Source: Candidatus Barnesiella excrementavium (GTDB taxonomy: Bacteria > Bacteroidota > Bacteroidia > Bacteroidales > Barnesiellaceae). From it: a stretch of 64,000 nt of DNA. Location: contig DXDM01000022.1 of assembly GCA_019115485.1 (NCBI GenBank), positions 1 to 64,000 on the forward strand. The letters run 5' to 3'. The translations under genes were made by a program, and so were the position numbers. The notes beneath the pieces were generated by a model. The model was given only the letters and a program-made list of their open reading frames with translations. It was not told the DNA's origin and did no database searches. Within the stretch, counting starts at the first letter, position 1. Each line of letters opens with the position of its first letter. Positions 1 to 8,895 of the stretch are shown piece by piece.

Positions 1-1
1 A

Positions 2-967
2 TCATTTTCATTGTTAGTGTCGATGAATTGCATGTGGGCAGCCGACGAAGATGTGACTCCCGCACACTTGAATTTTGCGGCTCAGGAAGTCGGTCCGTAT
101 GAGTTTGTAAAATCTTCAAACAAGGGTTCTAATCCTAATCCTGCTCCTGCGGCAGCCGATGCTGCTGGTACGGTGATTTTGACAGGAGGTCAGGTAAGTG
201 AGACTCTCAATGCCAATGTAGCCGGGTTTAATAAAGGTTGCCACATTGTGTCTTCTGATTATGGCAACATGTTGCTGATCAAGGGTAACGGTAGTACCGA
301 GGAGCCTAAACTGGAAGCTGCCGATGCGTTGGGCGGGTGGCTTGAAATACACATGTATACAGAGTCTGATTTCCCGACTCAAACGCCGGTGCGGTTTCAA
401 TTTGTATCGAAAGTTATAGGTGGAGTTACTACGGGGAGCGCTTTCAAAGTTGCCGTTTATAATTTTGGCGGATCTACGGAAAATAGTCCTTTGCCTACTG
501 AAAATGCCTATATTGACATGGATACTAAATGGTGGCCGGTAATCCGGGATTTGAATGTCAGTACGGTATTAGGTCCCGACCAAATTCCTCTGCGTATTAA
601 GTATTCGATACCTAAGGATCATGCCAATGGTCGTGCTATCTACATTGCTTCGATTAAATTCACGGCCGAGCCTTCGACCGAGTGTCCTACCTTCGATCCG
701 ATAAATTTCGATGGTTGGGATACTCCTACCGGCGAAGAGGTTTCGACGGGAATCAAAGGGGTAGAATCCACCCAAGGTTTCGTGGCCTGGGATCGTCAAA
801 ACATCTATCTCAACGAGATGGAGTTGGGCTCTACCGTATATATCTATTCGCTCTCGGGTGCTTTGGTAAAGACCCTCGAAGTAAGCGATTCGTTCATGGA
901 AGTTCCCATGAATCAAGGGGTTTACATCGTGAAATACGGTGACAAGACCTCGAAAGTTGTTCTTTGA
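2..967 (+). CDS. Secreted T9SS-type protein of unknown function (5' partial)
   Basis: The frame is open to the left window edge, so the true start is outside; the listed TTG start at 11 is not credible. The first visible residues (SFSLLVSMNCMWA then ADED) look like the end of a signal peptide. The middle, about residues 30-230, is a beta-rich region I do not recognise. The last 70 residues (VYIYSLSGALVKTL, then GVYIVKYGDKTSKVVL at the end) match the pattern of type A sorting domains that direct cargo through the type IX secretion system. A terminator-like hairpin follows, so it may be a separate transcript from the GH18 gene. Its place ahead of the PUL suggests a surface or secreted glycan-binding role, which is inference. 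Confidence 0.7.
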   Translation, partial: SFSLLVSMNCMWAADEDVTPAHLNFAAQEVGPYEFVKSSNKGSNPNPAPAAADAAGTVILTGGQVSETLNANVAGFNKGCHIVSSDYGNMLLIKGNGSTEEPKLEAADALGGWLEIHMYTESDFPTQTPVRFQFVSKVIGGVTTGSAFKVAVYNFGGSTENSPLPTENAYIDMDTKWWPVIRDLNVSTVLGPDQIPLRIKYSIPKDHANGRAIYIASIKFTAEPSTECPTFDPINFDGWDTPTGEEVSTGIKGVESTQGFVAWDRQNIYLNEMELGSTVYIYSLSGALVKTLEVSDSFMEVPMNQGVYIVKYGDKTSKVVL

Positions 968-994
968 TTTTAATCAATAAGCCTTTGTCTGAAA

Positions 995-1031
995 CCGGGG
1001 ATTCCTATCCCCGGCTTTCATTTGTTTTTTT
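995..1031 (+). terminator. Rho-independent terminator after the partial secreted-protein gene
   Basis: An 8-bp stem CCGGGGAT/ATCCCCGG with a TCCT loop is followed by a T-rich tract ending in seven T. It separates the partial gene from the GH18 gene. Confidence 0.75.
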
Positions 1032-1065
1032 ACGATCTTTTTGCACAACACCTAAATAAAATAAC

Positions 1066-3621
1066 ATGAAAACCAAGTTTCTGTTGCTTTTTTTCTTAGG
1101 CATCTTGTATGCCGGGTCGGCGGTTTCGCAGACAACCAATTTGGCGTTGCGTTTCAATGGCGACGGTCAAGTGGATTGTGGAACTATCCAGGACCTCGAT
1201 AATCTGGATTTATATGCCGTACAGTTTTTGGTGAATCCATCGGAGTGGGTGGAGAGTGCCTATCTATTTAAACGGGGCAGTGGTGACGAAGAGTTCTCCC
1301 TGCGCCTGGGCAGTACCGGCCAACTTATTTATAAGACCGGTGCACAAGAGATAACGGCCACAACCGAATTGCCGGTGGGCGAGTGGACTCAGTTGACCAT
1401 CTCGGCCTTTGCCAACGGTATCGATGTGTGGACCAATGGCGTGAATGCTTGGAAAGCCAATGCGTCGGGAGCGGTGATTCCTGCCTCGGAGTCGCCTTTT
1501 GTCATTGGCGAGCGTTTCAAAGGCCGCATCGATGAGTTCCGTTTCTGGAATACCGAGATGCCGGGTGACGAGCCTGAGAATCTGATGTTCCGCAACACGG
1601 TGAACAAGTTTCACCCTAAATATGACAATCTGTTAGTTTACTATAAATTCGATCAGGACCAATGCGACGACATTGTCGACTATAAACTGGCACATCACGG
1701 TACGCCGGTGAATGTAACCCGCGAGGCTGTGACCGACAACGACTATTTCAAATATCGGGTCGTGTCGGGCTATTCGTCGTTTGTACGTCACAGCGACCGC
1801 TTGCAGATAGACCGCGACATGCATCTGCTTACCAACGATGTCATTTTCCTCGACGGTCAGGTGTCGGGTTATACGGGTGAAATCACGATGACCTATCCCG
1901 ACAATCAGGGGACCTTGAACAACGCCGCCTATGTGAGTGAGTATGGGGGGCGCAAGGGAGTCCTCCATTTCGAAGGCGAAGGTGCCGGCATGCATGTGGG
2001 AGACAAGGTGTTGAATGCCAATTTGGGCTTGCCCACGCTCAATTATGCTACCATCGAGGCCTGGATTAATATTGAGGCGTGGAGTACTGATGCTGCTATC
2101 TTCAACAAGAGCGACGACAACCACCAACTGGCCATAAAGCTGGGCGACGAGTCGAAAAAAGAGTTGCTCGTGTTGGTGAACGGTTATACCTACAATTTTG
2201 AGAATGCGTTGACCGCCGACGGTTGGGAGCACATTGCTGTGGCTATCGTTTCGTCTACGGGGAGGACTAAGGCTCGTGTGTTATTATATACCAACAGCGG
2301 GACTACTCAGGCATATGCGACAAGAATCTCAACGACCGATGCCGACGACGACTTTACCTTCCTGAGCACGACGGCCGATGCCGTGGTGGGCGAGAACTTC
2401 AAGGGATATATCGACGAGGTGATGGTTTGGGGTAACTCCCGGTCGACTAGTCAAGTGGCACAGGATGCCGCCGGGACCTCGGGCGACCTGACATTCCCCG
2501 GTGGTGGCGACGGTGCCATTTACCTGTTGTCCTACTGGAAATTCGACGATGCCGAGAATCCCGGCAAGGATACCCGCAGTTGGAAAGAGATGCTGGGCGA
2601 GATTCGCAAGATGTACGACGGTTATCGTGGCTACAAGATTCGTATCGGTCTTATCTCGTCGGATAAGGACGATAGTGGGAACAAGGTATGGCTGTCGCAT
2701 ATTGCCGAGGCAGCGTGGCGCGAGCAACTGGTTGCCGATGTGAAAGAGTTGTTGCCCTATTGCGATGGTATAGATATCGACTTTGAGTGGCTTTATGCCG
2801 GCGATAACCGATGGAATACCGGTTATGGTCCCATGGTAGAGCAGTTGCGTGAAGCCATTCCCTCCGACAAGGTATTCAGTGTGTCGCTGCACCCGGTAGC
2901 CTATCATTTACCAACTCAGTATATCAATATGCCCGACTATTACACGTTCCAGATTTACGGGCCGGCTGTTACCTGGTTTGCTTACGACAATTACGTAGCG
3001 GCCTACAACGATTTTATTGCGTGGGGATTCCCCAAGGAGAAGATAGGCATGTCGTTCCCCACAACGTCCAGTACGGGCAAGACGGTTTCGGGGTATAAAA
3101 ATGTCGTGGAGGCCAATCCTGACCTGACTACTGACCAGAATACCGCCACGATGGGAGGATCGACCTATACCTTCAACGGGGTGGATTGTGTAAAGGACAA
3201 GATGAATTTCATTCTCGAGCAGAACAGTGGTACGGTGATGTATTTCGACATGGGTAACGACGTGGCTGTATCTGATCCGTTGAGTCTGATACGGGCATCC
3301 AGTCTGATAATCTCAGCCAATGTCGATACGCTTATTACCACCACGTCGAAACCTTCGGCTTTACCGACCTTGACCAAGGAATCACAGCAACAGGCCAAAC
3401 TGGTCTATGACGAGCAAGCTCGCCAGATTGTGGTGGCTTCGGTCTCTGATGCTGAGTTACTGCGGGTCTCACTTTTCTCGGTCTCAGGCATGATGATATG
3501 CGACGAAAAGGCTTCGGGAGTACAACACTTGATGAGGACCGATAGCCTGTTGTCGGGTATTTATATCGCTCAGGTACAGACGACCGAGGGAACCGATGTT
3601 TTTAAGTTTCGAGTTAAATAG
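1066..3621 (+). CDS. LamG-GH18 endoglycosidase with T9SS sorting domain
   Basis: The start is supported by a signal peptide at residues 1-22. Two LamG/concanavalin-like domains follow, at about 25-205 and 300-495; each ends in a Y-Y/W-K-F-D motif. A GH18 domain carries the catalytic signature DGIDIDFE, with Glu574 as the predicted proton donor. The last 85 residues form a type A T9SS sorting domain (LFSVSGMM, GIYIAQV). GH18 enzymes of PULs are usually endo-beta-N-acetylglucosaminidases or chitinases that use the substrate N-acetyl group in catalysis. The gene lies 24 bases before susC, so it is probably cotranscribed. Only about 80 residues separate the second LamG end motif from Glu574, which is short for the first half of a GH18 barrel. 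Substrate is not determined; secretion to the surface or medium is inferred from the sorting domain. Confidence 0.85.
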   Translation: MKTKFLLLFFLGILYAGSAVSQTTNLALRFNGDGQVDCGTIQDLDNLDLYAVQFLVNPSEWVESAYLFKRGSGDEEFSLRLGSTGQLIYKTGAQEITATTELPVGEWTQLTISAFANGIDVWTNGVNAWKANASGAVIPASESPFVIGERFKGRIDEFRFWNTEMPGDEPENLMFRNTVNKFHPKYDNLLVYYKFDQDQCDDIVDYKLAHHGTPVNVTREAVTDNDYFKYRVVSGYSSFVRHSDRLQIDRDMHLLTNDVIFLDGQVSGYTGEITMTYPDNQGTLNNAAYVSEYGGRKGVLHFEGEGAGMHVGDKVLNANLGLPTLNYATIEAWINIEAWSTDAAIFNKSDDNHQLAIKLGDESKKELLVLVNGYTYNFENALTADGWEHIAVAIVSSTGRTKARVLLYTNSGTTQAYATRISTTDADDDFTFLSTTADAVVGENFKGYIDEVMVWGNSRSTSQVAQDAAGTSGDLTFPGGGDGAIYLLSYWKFDDAENPGKDTRSWKEMLGEIRKMYDGYRGYKIRIGLISSDKDDSGNKVWLSHIAEAAWREQLVADVKELLPYCDGIDIDFEWLYAGDNRWNTGYGPMVEQLREAIPSDKVFSVSLHPVAYHLPTQYINMPDYYTFQIYGPAVTWFAYDNYVAAYNDFIAWGFPKEKIGMSFPTTSSTGKTVSGYKNVVEANPDLTTDQNTATMGGSTYTFNGVDCVKDKMNFILEQNSGTVMYFDMGNDVAVSDPLSLIRASSLIISANVDTLITTTSKPSALPTLTKESQQQAKLVYDEQARQIVVASVSDAELLRVSLFSVSGMMICDEKASGVQHLMRTDSLLSGIYIAQVQTTEGTDVFKFRVK

Positions 3622-3645
3622 TCAATTAATTATTATATAGATTCA

Positions 3646-6600
3646 ATGGGAAGAAATATTTTCAAAAGAGCATTATCTGTTCTGGCGGTATTCTTGTTGG
3701 GCATACCCTTTTTGTATGCACAGAATATCACGATAAAGGGTAATGTAAGTGACGCGAACGAGTCACTGATGGGGGTCACCGTACAGGTGAAAGGCACGTC
3801 GAAGGCGACTTCGACTGACTTAGACGGAAACTATACGATAACCGTAAACAACAAGAATGCGGTATTGGTGTTTTCGTATATCGGTTATGAGAAACAGGAG
3901 ATTACCGTAGGTAACCGCACGGTAATCAATGTGAAGATGAGTGACAACGCTCAACTGCTCGACGAGGTTGTGGTTGTAGGTTACGGTAGTGTGAAAAAGA
4001 GCGATGTGACGGGAGCTATTGCTTCGCTCCGTCCCGATGAGCGTGATGCCGCTACGAGCCTCTCGATCGACAATCTGTTGCAAGGCAAGGTGGCCGGTCT
4101 GGTGGTGGGGACTACCAGTGCGACGCCGGGTGCCGCTTCGTCAATCACGATACGTGGTGCCAGTTCGTTGCGTGGTGACAACCAGCCTTTGTATGTAATC
4201 GACAATATCCCCCAAGCCTCGACCGGCGAGTTTGCCGCTTCGGCATTTGGCGACGACGATTATCAGACGGCAGCCGATCCGTTGAGTAGTTTGAACCCTT
4301 CGGATATTGAGAGTATCGAGATTTTGAAAGATGCATCGGCTACGGCTATCTACGGTTCGCGTGGTGCCAACGGTGTAATTCTTATTACGACCAAGAAAGG
4401 TAAAACGGGTAAACCCCGGGTAACGGTCAATGCCAACTTTACGGTGGCCAATGCTACTCGTCTGTATGACATGTTGAATCTGAGCGATTATGCCGATTAC
4501 CGTAACGCACAAGCCGGTCCCGACGACCGTCAGTTCTTCAAGGAAGGCAACGAGGTACGTTATATCTTCTCGGGTGGTAAATACGACGCAAACGATCCTG
4601 AATCATACCGGGTGCTGCAAGAACGTGACTGGCAGCGTGAGATCTACCGGACAGCTTTCTCGCAGAACTATTCGGTATCGGTAAACGGCGGCTCCGAAAA
4701 AGTGCGTTACTTTGTATCGGCTGCCTTCAAGAATATCAATGGTATTGTGAAGCAGACCGGGTTGCAACAGGGTGATCTGCGGGCCAACTTGTCAATGGAC
4801 CTCTCGAAACGGGTATCGGTCGACTTGTCGTTGAGCGGATCTATTAAGAAAAACGACATGATGTCGGGTAGTAATGCCAACGGTGGTGCCCAAGGTTCGG
4901 TATCGGTAACGGCCATTACATCGCAGCCGTTTGAATACCCGGCCGACGACCCCTCGCTGAGCGGAACCAACGGTATGGAGAAACGTATCACGGTGTTCAG
5001 TTGGTTGAACGATTATGACGACCAGACAAACGAAAATGCCTTCCGTGCTTCGATGGATTTGAAATGGAACATCTGGAAAGGTCTTACATACAGTTTGCGT
5101 ACCGGTGGTAACTTGCGCGACGAGTATCGTGCCCGTTGGTTCGGTACAGAGACTTTCCGGGGTAATAACGATAAAGGTTCGCTGGGTATCACCGATTTGA
5201 GTCAGTATAACATTACGGTCGAGAATATGTTGAATTACCACCAGACATTCGACCAACTGCTCGACCTTGATGTGACGGCGGCTGTTACGTATGACGATTA
5301 CAACTATTTGAATAAACGGATTCAGGGACGCCAGTTCTCCAATCTGAGCTTCGGTATCGACGGTCTGCACATGGCCGAGCGTATCTCGTATCTCGAACCC
5401 GTACAGCGCGACTATCAGTTGCTCTCTTATCTGGGGCGTGTCAACTTGTCGTTCCTCGAAGGCCGCTATCTGGCTACGGCTTCGTTCCGTGCCGATGGTT
5501 CGAGCCGCTTTGCCAAAGGGCATCGTTGGGCCTACTTCCCCTCGTTCTCGTTGGCCTGGCGTATGGAGCAGGAAGATTTTATCAAAGATAATGTAGAATG
5601 GCTCGACCAGTTGAAGGTGAGAGTGGGTTACGGTCAGACCGGTAACTCGGCCATCGACCCGTACAGCAGTTTCTATAATTACAGTCAGATTATCGACTAT
5701 GCCACTGCCACAGGTGACAAGGTCTTGGCTATGGCGGTGGACAAGTTGCAAAACGAAGGCCTCACCTGGGAGACGACTGAGTCGTGGAACATAGGCCTCG
5801 ACTTCGGTGTATTCAAGAATCGGTTCAGGGGGTCGTTGGATTTCTATAACAAGCAGACGAAAGACCTGCTTATCTCGCGTATCTTGCCTCCGTCGGCCGG
5901 GTATTCGACCATCTATTACAACTCGGGTAACATGCGTAACCAGGGTATCGAGTTCAGCCTGGACGCCGATATTATCCAGACGAAAGACTTTACCTGGACA
6001 TTCGGCGGTAACATCGGCAAGAACAATGCCAAGATTATGGACTTGGGCGTATCGAGGGGAGACTTTGGCGTCTACAAGGATATTTTAGCTTATGAGGGTA
6101 ACTCCCTGGGTAATCATTTCGGCAATGCTCACCTCTTCTGGGTAGGACACGCTCCGGGTCTTTTCTTCGGCTATGAAACCGACGGTATCGTACAAGAAGC
6201 TGATCTTCCTGCCAATGGAGGTTCCTATAATGTGACTCAGGATTTGAGTACAGGTGGTGCCCCCCAAGCCGGTGACATCAAGATTATTGACCAAAATGGC
6301 GATGGTATTATCAATACCGACGACCGGGTGATTATCGGTGACCCAAATCCTGACTTTACCTATGGTTTCCACACCAGTTTTACCTGGCGGGGTATCAGCC
6401 TGTCGGCTCAGTTTAACGGGGTATATGGCAAAGACCTGATTAACACCAACCTGCGTTATCAGGCTATCCCTAACCTCACGGGAGGTAACTTGCGTACCGA
6501 GGCTTTCCAGGGTGCTTGGACGGCTGAAAACATGTCGAATACCTATCCGCGTGTGAATTATAAGTTGCCTACGCCGGCCGTACTCGACCGCTATGTAGAG

Positions 6601-6849
6601 GATGCCAGCTTCTTGCGTTGTTCCGATATTACACTGGCCTACACTTTGCCCAAACTGACGGTGCAGAAAATTGGTTTCAACTCGATTAACGTCTTTGCGT
6701 CGGTTAAGAACGCCTTCCTGATTACCAAGTATAGCGGTTACGATCCCGAGGTCGACTCTTTTGCCTTCGACGGTCTGCGTCCGGGTGTAGATATGAGTTC
6801 CTTCCCGCATGCCCGCTCGTTCATATTTGGTCTGAATGTTTCATTTTAA
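3646..6849 (+). CDS. SusC-like TonB-dependent outer membrane transporter
   Basis: The protein has 1067 residues, normal for SusC. A signal peptide ends near FLYAQ and is followed by a carboxypeptidase-D-like domain (about 25-105: GVTVQVKGT, DGNYTI). Next come a TonB-box-like segment (LDEVVVVGYG) and the plug domain with the SusC signature (IRGASSLRGDNQPLYVIDNI). The rest is a long beta-barrel ending in an aromatic C-terminus (NVSF), typical of outer membrane barrels. It should import oligosaccharides produced at the surface, powered by TonB-ExbBD. It is 24 bases after the GH18 gene and 18 bases before susD, a standard PUL transport pair. Confidence 0.95.
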   Translation: MGRNIFKRALSVLAVFLLGIPFLYAQNITIKGNVSDANESLMGVTVQVKGTSKATSTDLDGNYTITVNNKNAVLVFSYIGYEKQEITVGNRTVINVKMSDNAQLLDEVVVVGYGSVKKSDVTGAIASLRPDERDAATSLSIDNLLQGKVAGLVVGTTSATPGAASSITIRGASSLRGDNQPLYVIDNIPQASTGEFAASAFGDDDYQTAADPLSSLNPSDIESIEILKDASATAIYGSRGANGVILITTKKGKTGKPRVTVNANFTVANATRLYDMLNLSDYADYRNAQAGPDDRQFFKEGNEVRYIFSGGKYDANDPESYRVLQERDWQREIYRTAFSQNYSVSVNGGSEKVRYFVSAAFKNINGIVKQTGLQQGDLRANLSMDLSKRVSVDLSLSGSIKKNDMMSGSNANGGAQGSVSVTAITSQPFEYPADDPSLSGTNGMEKRITVFSWLNDYDDQTNENAFRASMDLKWNIWKGLTYSLRTGGNLRDEYRARWFGTETFRGNNDKGSLGITDLSQYNITVENMLNYHQTFDQLLDLDVTAAVTYDDYNYLNKRIQGRQFSNLSFGIDGLHMAERISYLEPVQRDYQLLSYLGRVNLSFLEGRYLATASFRADGSSRFAKGHRWAYFPSFSLAWRMEQEDFIKDNVEWLDQLKVRVGYGQTGNSAIDPYSSFYNYSQIIDYATATGDKVLAMAVDKLQNEGLTWETTESWNIGLDFGVFKNRFRGSLDFYNKQTKDLLISRILPPSAGYSTIYYNSGNMRNQGIEFSLDADIIQTKDFTWTFGGNIGKNNAKIMDLGVSRGDFGVYKDILAYEGNSLGNHFGNAHLFWVGHAPGLFFGYETDGIVQEADLPANGGSYNVTQDLSTGGAPQAGDIKIIDQNGDGIINTDDRVIIGDPNPDFTYGFHTSFTWRGISLSAQFNGVYGKDLINTNLRYQAIPNLTGGNLRTEAFQGAWTAENMSNTYPRVNYKLPTPAVLDRYVEDASFLRCSDITLAYTLPKLTVQKIGFNSINVFASVKNAFLITKYSGYDPEVDSFAFDGLRPGVDMSSFPHARSFIFGLNVSF

Positions 6850-6867
6850 TTAAATATAGCGTAGAAT

Positions 6868-8703
6868 ATGAAATTGATAAAATATATATTCGCATTAGGG
6901 GTAGTGAGCCTGTCGATGACTGCCTGTGAAGATTGGCTCGAAGAGAATCCCAAATATTCGATGGACAATATCGTGATCTTCGATTCGCAAGAGACGGCTG
7001 AGCAGGCTTTGGACGCTTGTTATGGTTATCTGACTACGACCGATTGCTTCGGTCAGGGCCTTTATGAAGTCTCGGTAGGAGGGTCGGGTTTGTCGTGGTG
7101 CCAGACCAATGGTTCGGAGTCCGACCGATACGCCTCATTAAATGCGATGCCTGCCGGAGATGCTCTGCTGTGGGCTTGGCGGGGCTTGTATAAGACGATA
7201 CAGGAGTGTAACTCTTTTATCGTGAATATGAATGCCGGTACGCTGAGTGATGAGCTGAAAGTTAATTATACGGCTCAGGCTTCGTTTATTCGCGGTCTGT
7301 GTTACTATTACCTCTCCATGATGTGGGGCGATGTACCTTTGCGTATCGAGCCTTCGAGTTCCGATGCGGTATCGATGGGAAAATCGTCTTTCACCGACGT
7401 GGTTAAACAGATTTTCATTGATTGGAAATATGCCTATGACAATCTGCCCGAAGATGGTCAGCATGAAGATGGATATATCGACAAGATGGGAGTGGCTGCC
7501 TATCTGGCCAAGTTGAACTGGTTGCTCTCCTGCAATCCCGATTTTGATGAGAATCAGCGGAAAACCTACCTCAACGATGCCAAGACGTGGTGCGATATGG
7601 TGTATGGTAAATACTCCTTACAAACTCGTTATGCCGACCTTTTTGTCAATCACGTACAAAATTCGCCCGAATCGATTTTCCAAATCAACTTTACCACCTC
7701 GTCAGATTATTCGTGGAATCGTATGAACTGGATTTTCTCGGCCGATAATGCTACTCCGGGTGTGGCTTATCAACGAGTTCGGGCCACCAAGGCATTCCAC
7801 GACTTATTCCGGGGAACCTATCCGGGCGATCCCCGTTACGATGCCACGTTCCTCACCCGCTGGTACGACGTGAAGAGTGGTAGTTCCTATCACTATGTGA
7901 GTGACTCGGTTTATACCTATCCTTATAAGAGCTATAAGACCAAGTCGACGAAACGTAATGTTGATGCCGTAGCTTATATCCCGTATGACCAGATGGCCGA
8001 TCCCACTAATCCCACGGTTGAGGAGCTGACGGCTTTGCAAGAGCAGTTCTACACCGAGAATACGACTACGGGTGAACGCACGGTAGTTAATCTGGTTGGA
8101 CAGTTTGCCACTTCGGTGGGCGACCATGCCGGTTGGCCCTTGTGGAAGAAACAAATCGATTTCAACTGCCAGGCTCAACAGAGCAACAACAATATTATTC
8201 TGTATCGTTATGCCGACTTCCTCCTGCTCATGGCCGATGTTTATAACGAACTCGACCAGACGGGACGAGCCATTTCGCTGGTCAACGAGGTGTTGAGCCG
8301 TGCTCGTAACTCGGTGACTCCTGCGGCTGCTCAGCCGGCCGACTTTGCCGCCGACCTGACGAAAGATCAGGTGAGAGACAAAATCTTTTACGAGCGTCTG
8401 TTCGAGTTGGCTGCCGAGCCCGATATGTATATTGACATACGTCGCGGCGGAACCGAAACGCTGAAAAAGGCTCTTGAAATTGTGAATCGTCACAATATTA
8501 CCTATGAGCACTGCGAGGGTGAAGCTCAACATAACAACCCCGACCAGCGTTTCCGTGACCGCTATTTCGGGGCTGATGCTACTTTCTATGGTAAGGTAAC
8601 CGACGAGAGCTTCTTGAAGAAGAATCTGCATTTGCCTATCCCGCACTCCGAGTTGAGTGCCAACGACGGGCTTTCGGCAGCCGATCAAAATTATGGGTAT
8701 TGA
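6868..8703 (+). CDS. SusD/RagB-like surface glycan-binding lipoprotein
   Basis: A lipoprotein signal peptide ends in SMTAC with the lipidated Cys at residue 20; acidic residues follow (CEDW), as in many surface-exposed Bacteroidota lipoproteins. SusD family features include the N-terminal WLEENP segment, a helical TPR-like core (residues 50-300) and the C-terminal RDKIFYERLFELAAE helix followed by DIRRGG. At 611 residues it is in the usual range. It forms the lid over the SusC barrel and captures oligosaccharides. It sits 18 bases after susC and before a hairpin that probably ends the first transcription unit of the PUL. Confidence 0.93.
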   Translation: MKLIKYIFALGVVSLSMTACEDWLEENPKYSMDNIVIFDSQETAEQALDACYGYLTTTDCFGQGLYEVSVGGSGLSWCQTNGSESDRYASLNAMPAGDALLWAWRGLYKTIQECNSFIVNMNAGTLSDELKVNYTAQASFIRGLCYYYLSMMWGDVPLRIEPSSSDAVSMGKSSFTDVVKQIFIDWKYAYDNLPEDGQHEDGYIDKMGVAAYLAKLNWLLSCNPDFDENQRKTYLNDAKTWCDMVYGKYSLQTRYADLFVNHVQNSPESIFQINFTTSSDYSWNRMNWIFSADNATPGVAYQRVRATKAFHDLFRGTYPGDPRYDATFLTRWYDVKSGSSYHYVSDSVYTYPYKSYKTKSTKRNVDAVAYIPYDQMADPTNPTVEELTALQEQFYTENTTTGERTVVNLVGQFATSVGDHAGWPLWKKQIDFNCQAQQSNNNIILYRYADFLLLMADVYNELDQTGRAISLVNEVLSRARNSVTPAAAQPADFAADLTKDQVRDKIFYERLFELAAEPDMYIDIRRGGTETLKKALEIVNRHNITYEHCEGEAQHNNPDQRFRDRYFGADATFYGKVTDESFLKKNLHLPIPHSELSANDGLSAADQNYGY

Positions 8704-8719
8704 TTTTGATTGTGAGGTA

Positions 8720-8764
8720 GATAATGAGTGGTCCTGACTTGGGTCGGGCCATTCATTATCTTGT
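8720..8764 (+). terminator. Terminator or attenuating hairpin after susD
   Basis: A long imperfect stem runs from GATAATGA to TCATTATC with G-U wobbles and one bulge around a TTGG loop. The T-tract is weak (CTTGTTAAT), so partial readthrough to the sulfatase is possible. Confidence 0.5.
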
Positions 8765-8845
8765 TAATAGCGATACCTGTTTGATGGGTAACAGTCCTGC
8801 TGAATATTGTTTGTTGTTTGTGTGGCTGTCCATGTCCCTTTTTAT

Positions 8846-8853
8846 TATATTTG
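8846..8853 (+). promoter_or_regulatory. Possible -7 promoter element upstream of first sulfatase
   Basis: TATATTTG matches the Bacteroidota -7 consensus TAnnTTTG, 42 bases before the ATG. A TTTG lies 25 bases upstream, which is too far for a good -33 element, so support is partial. Confidence 0.4.
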
Positions 8854-8895
8854 TAAAAACTAATGTTTTAACTAACCGTATATGCTTGTTTTTTT

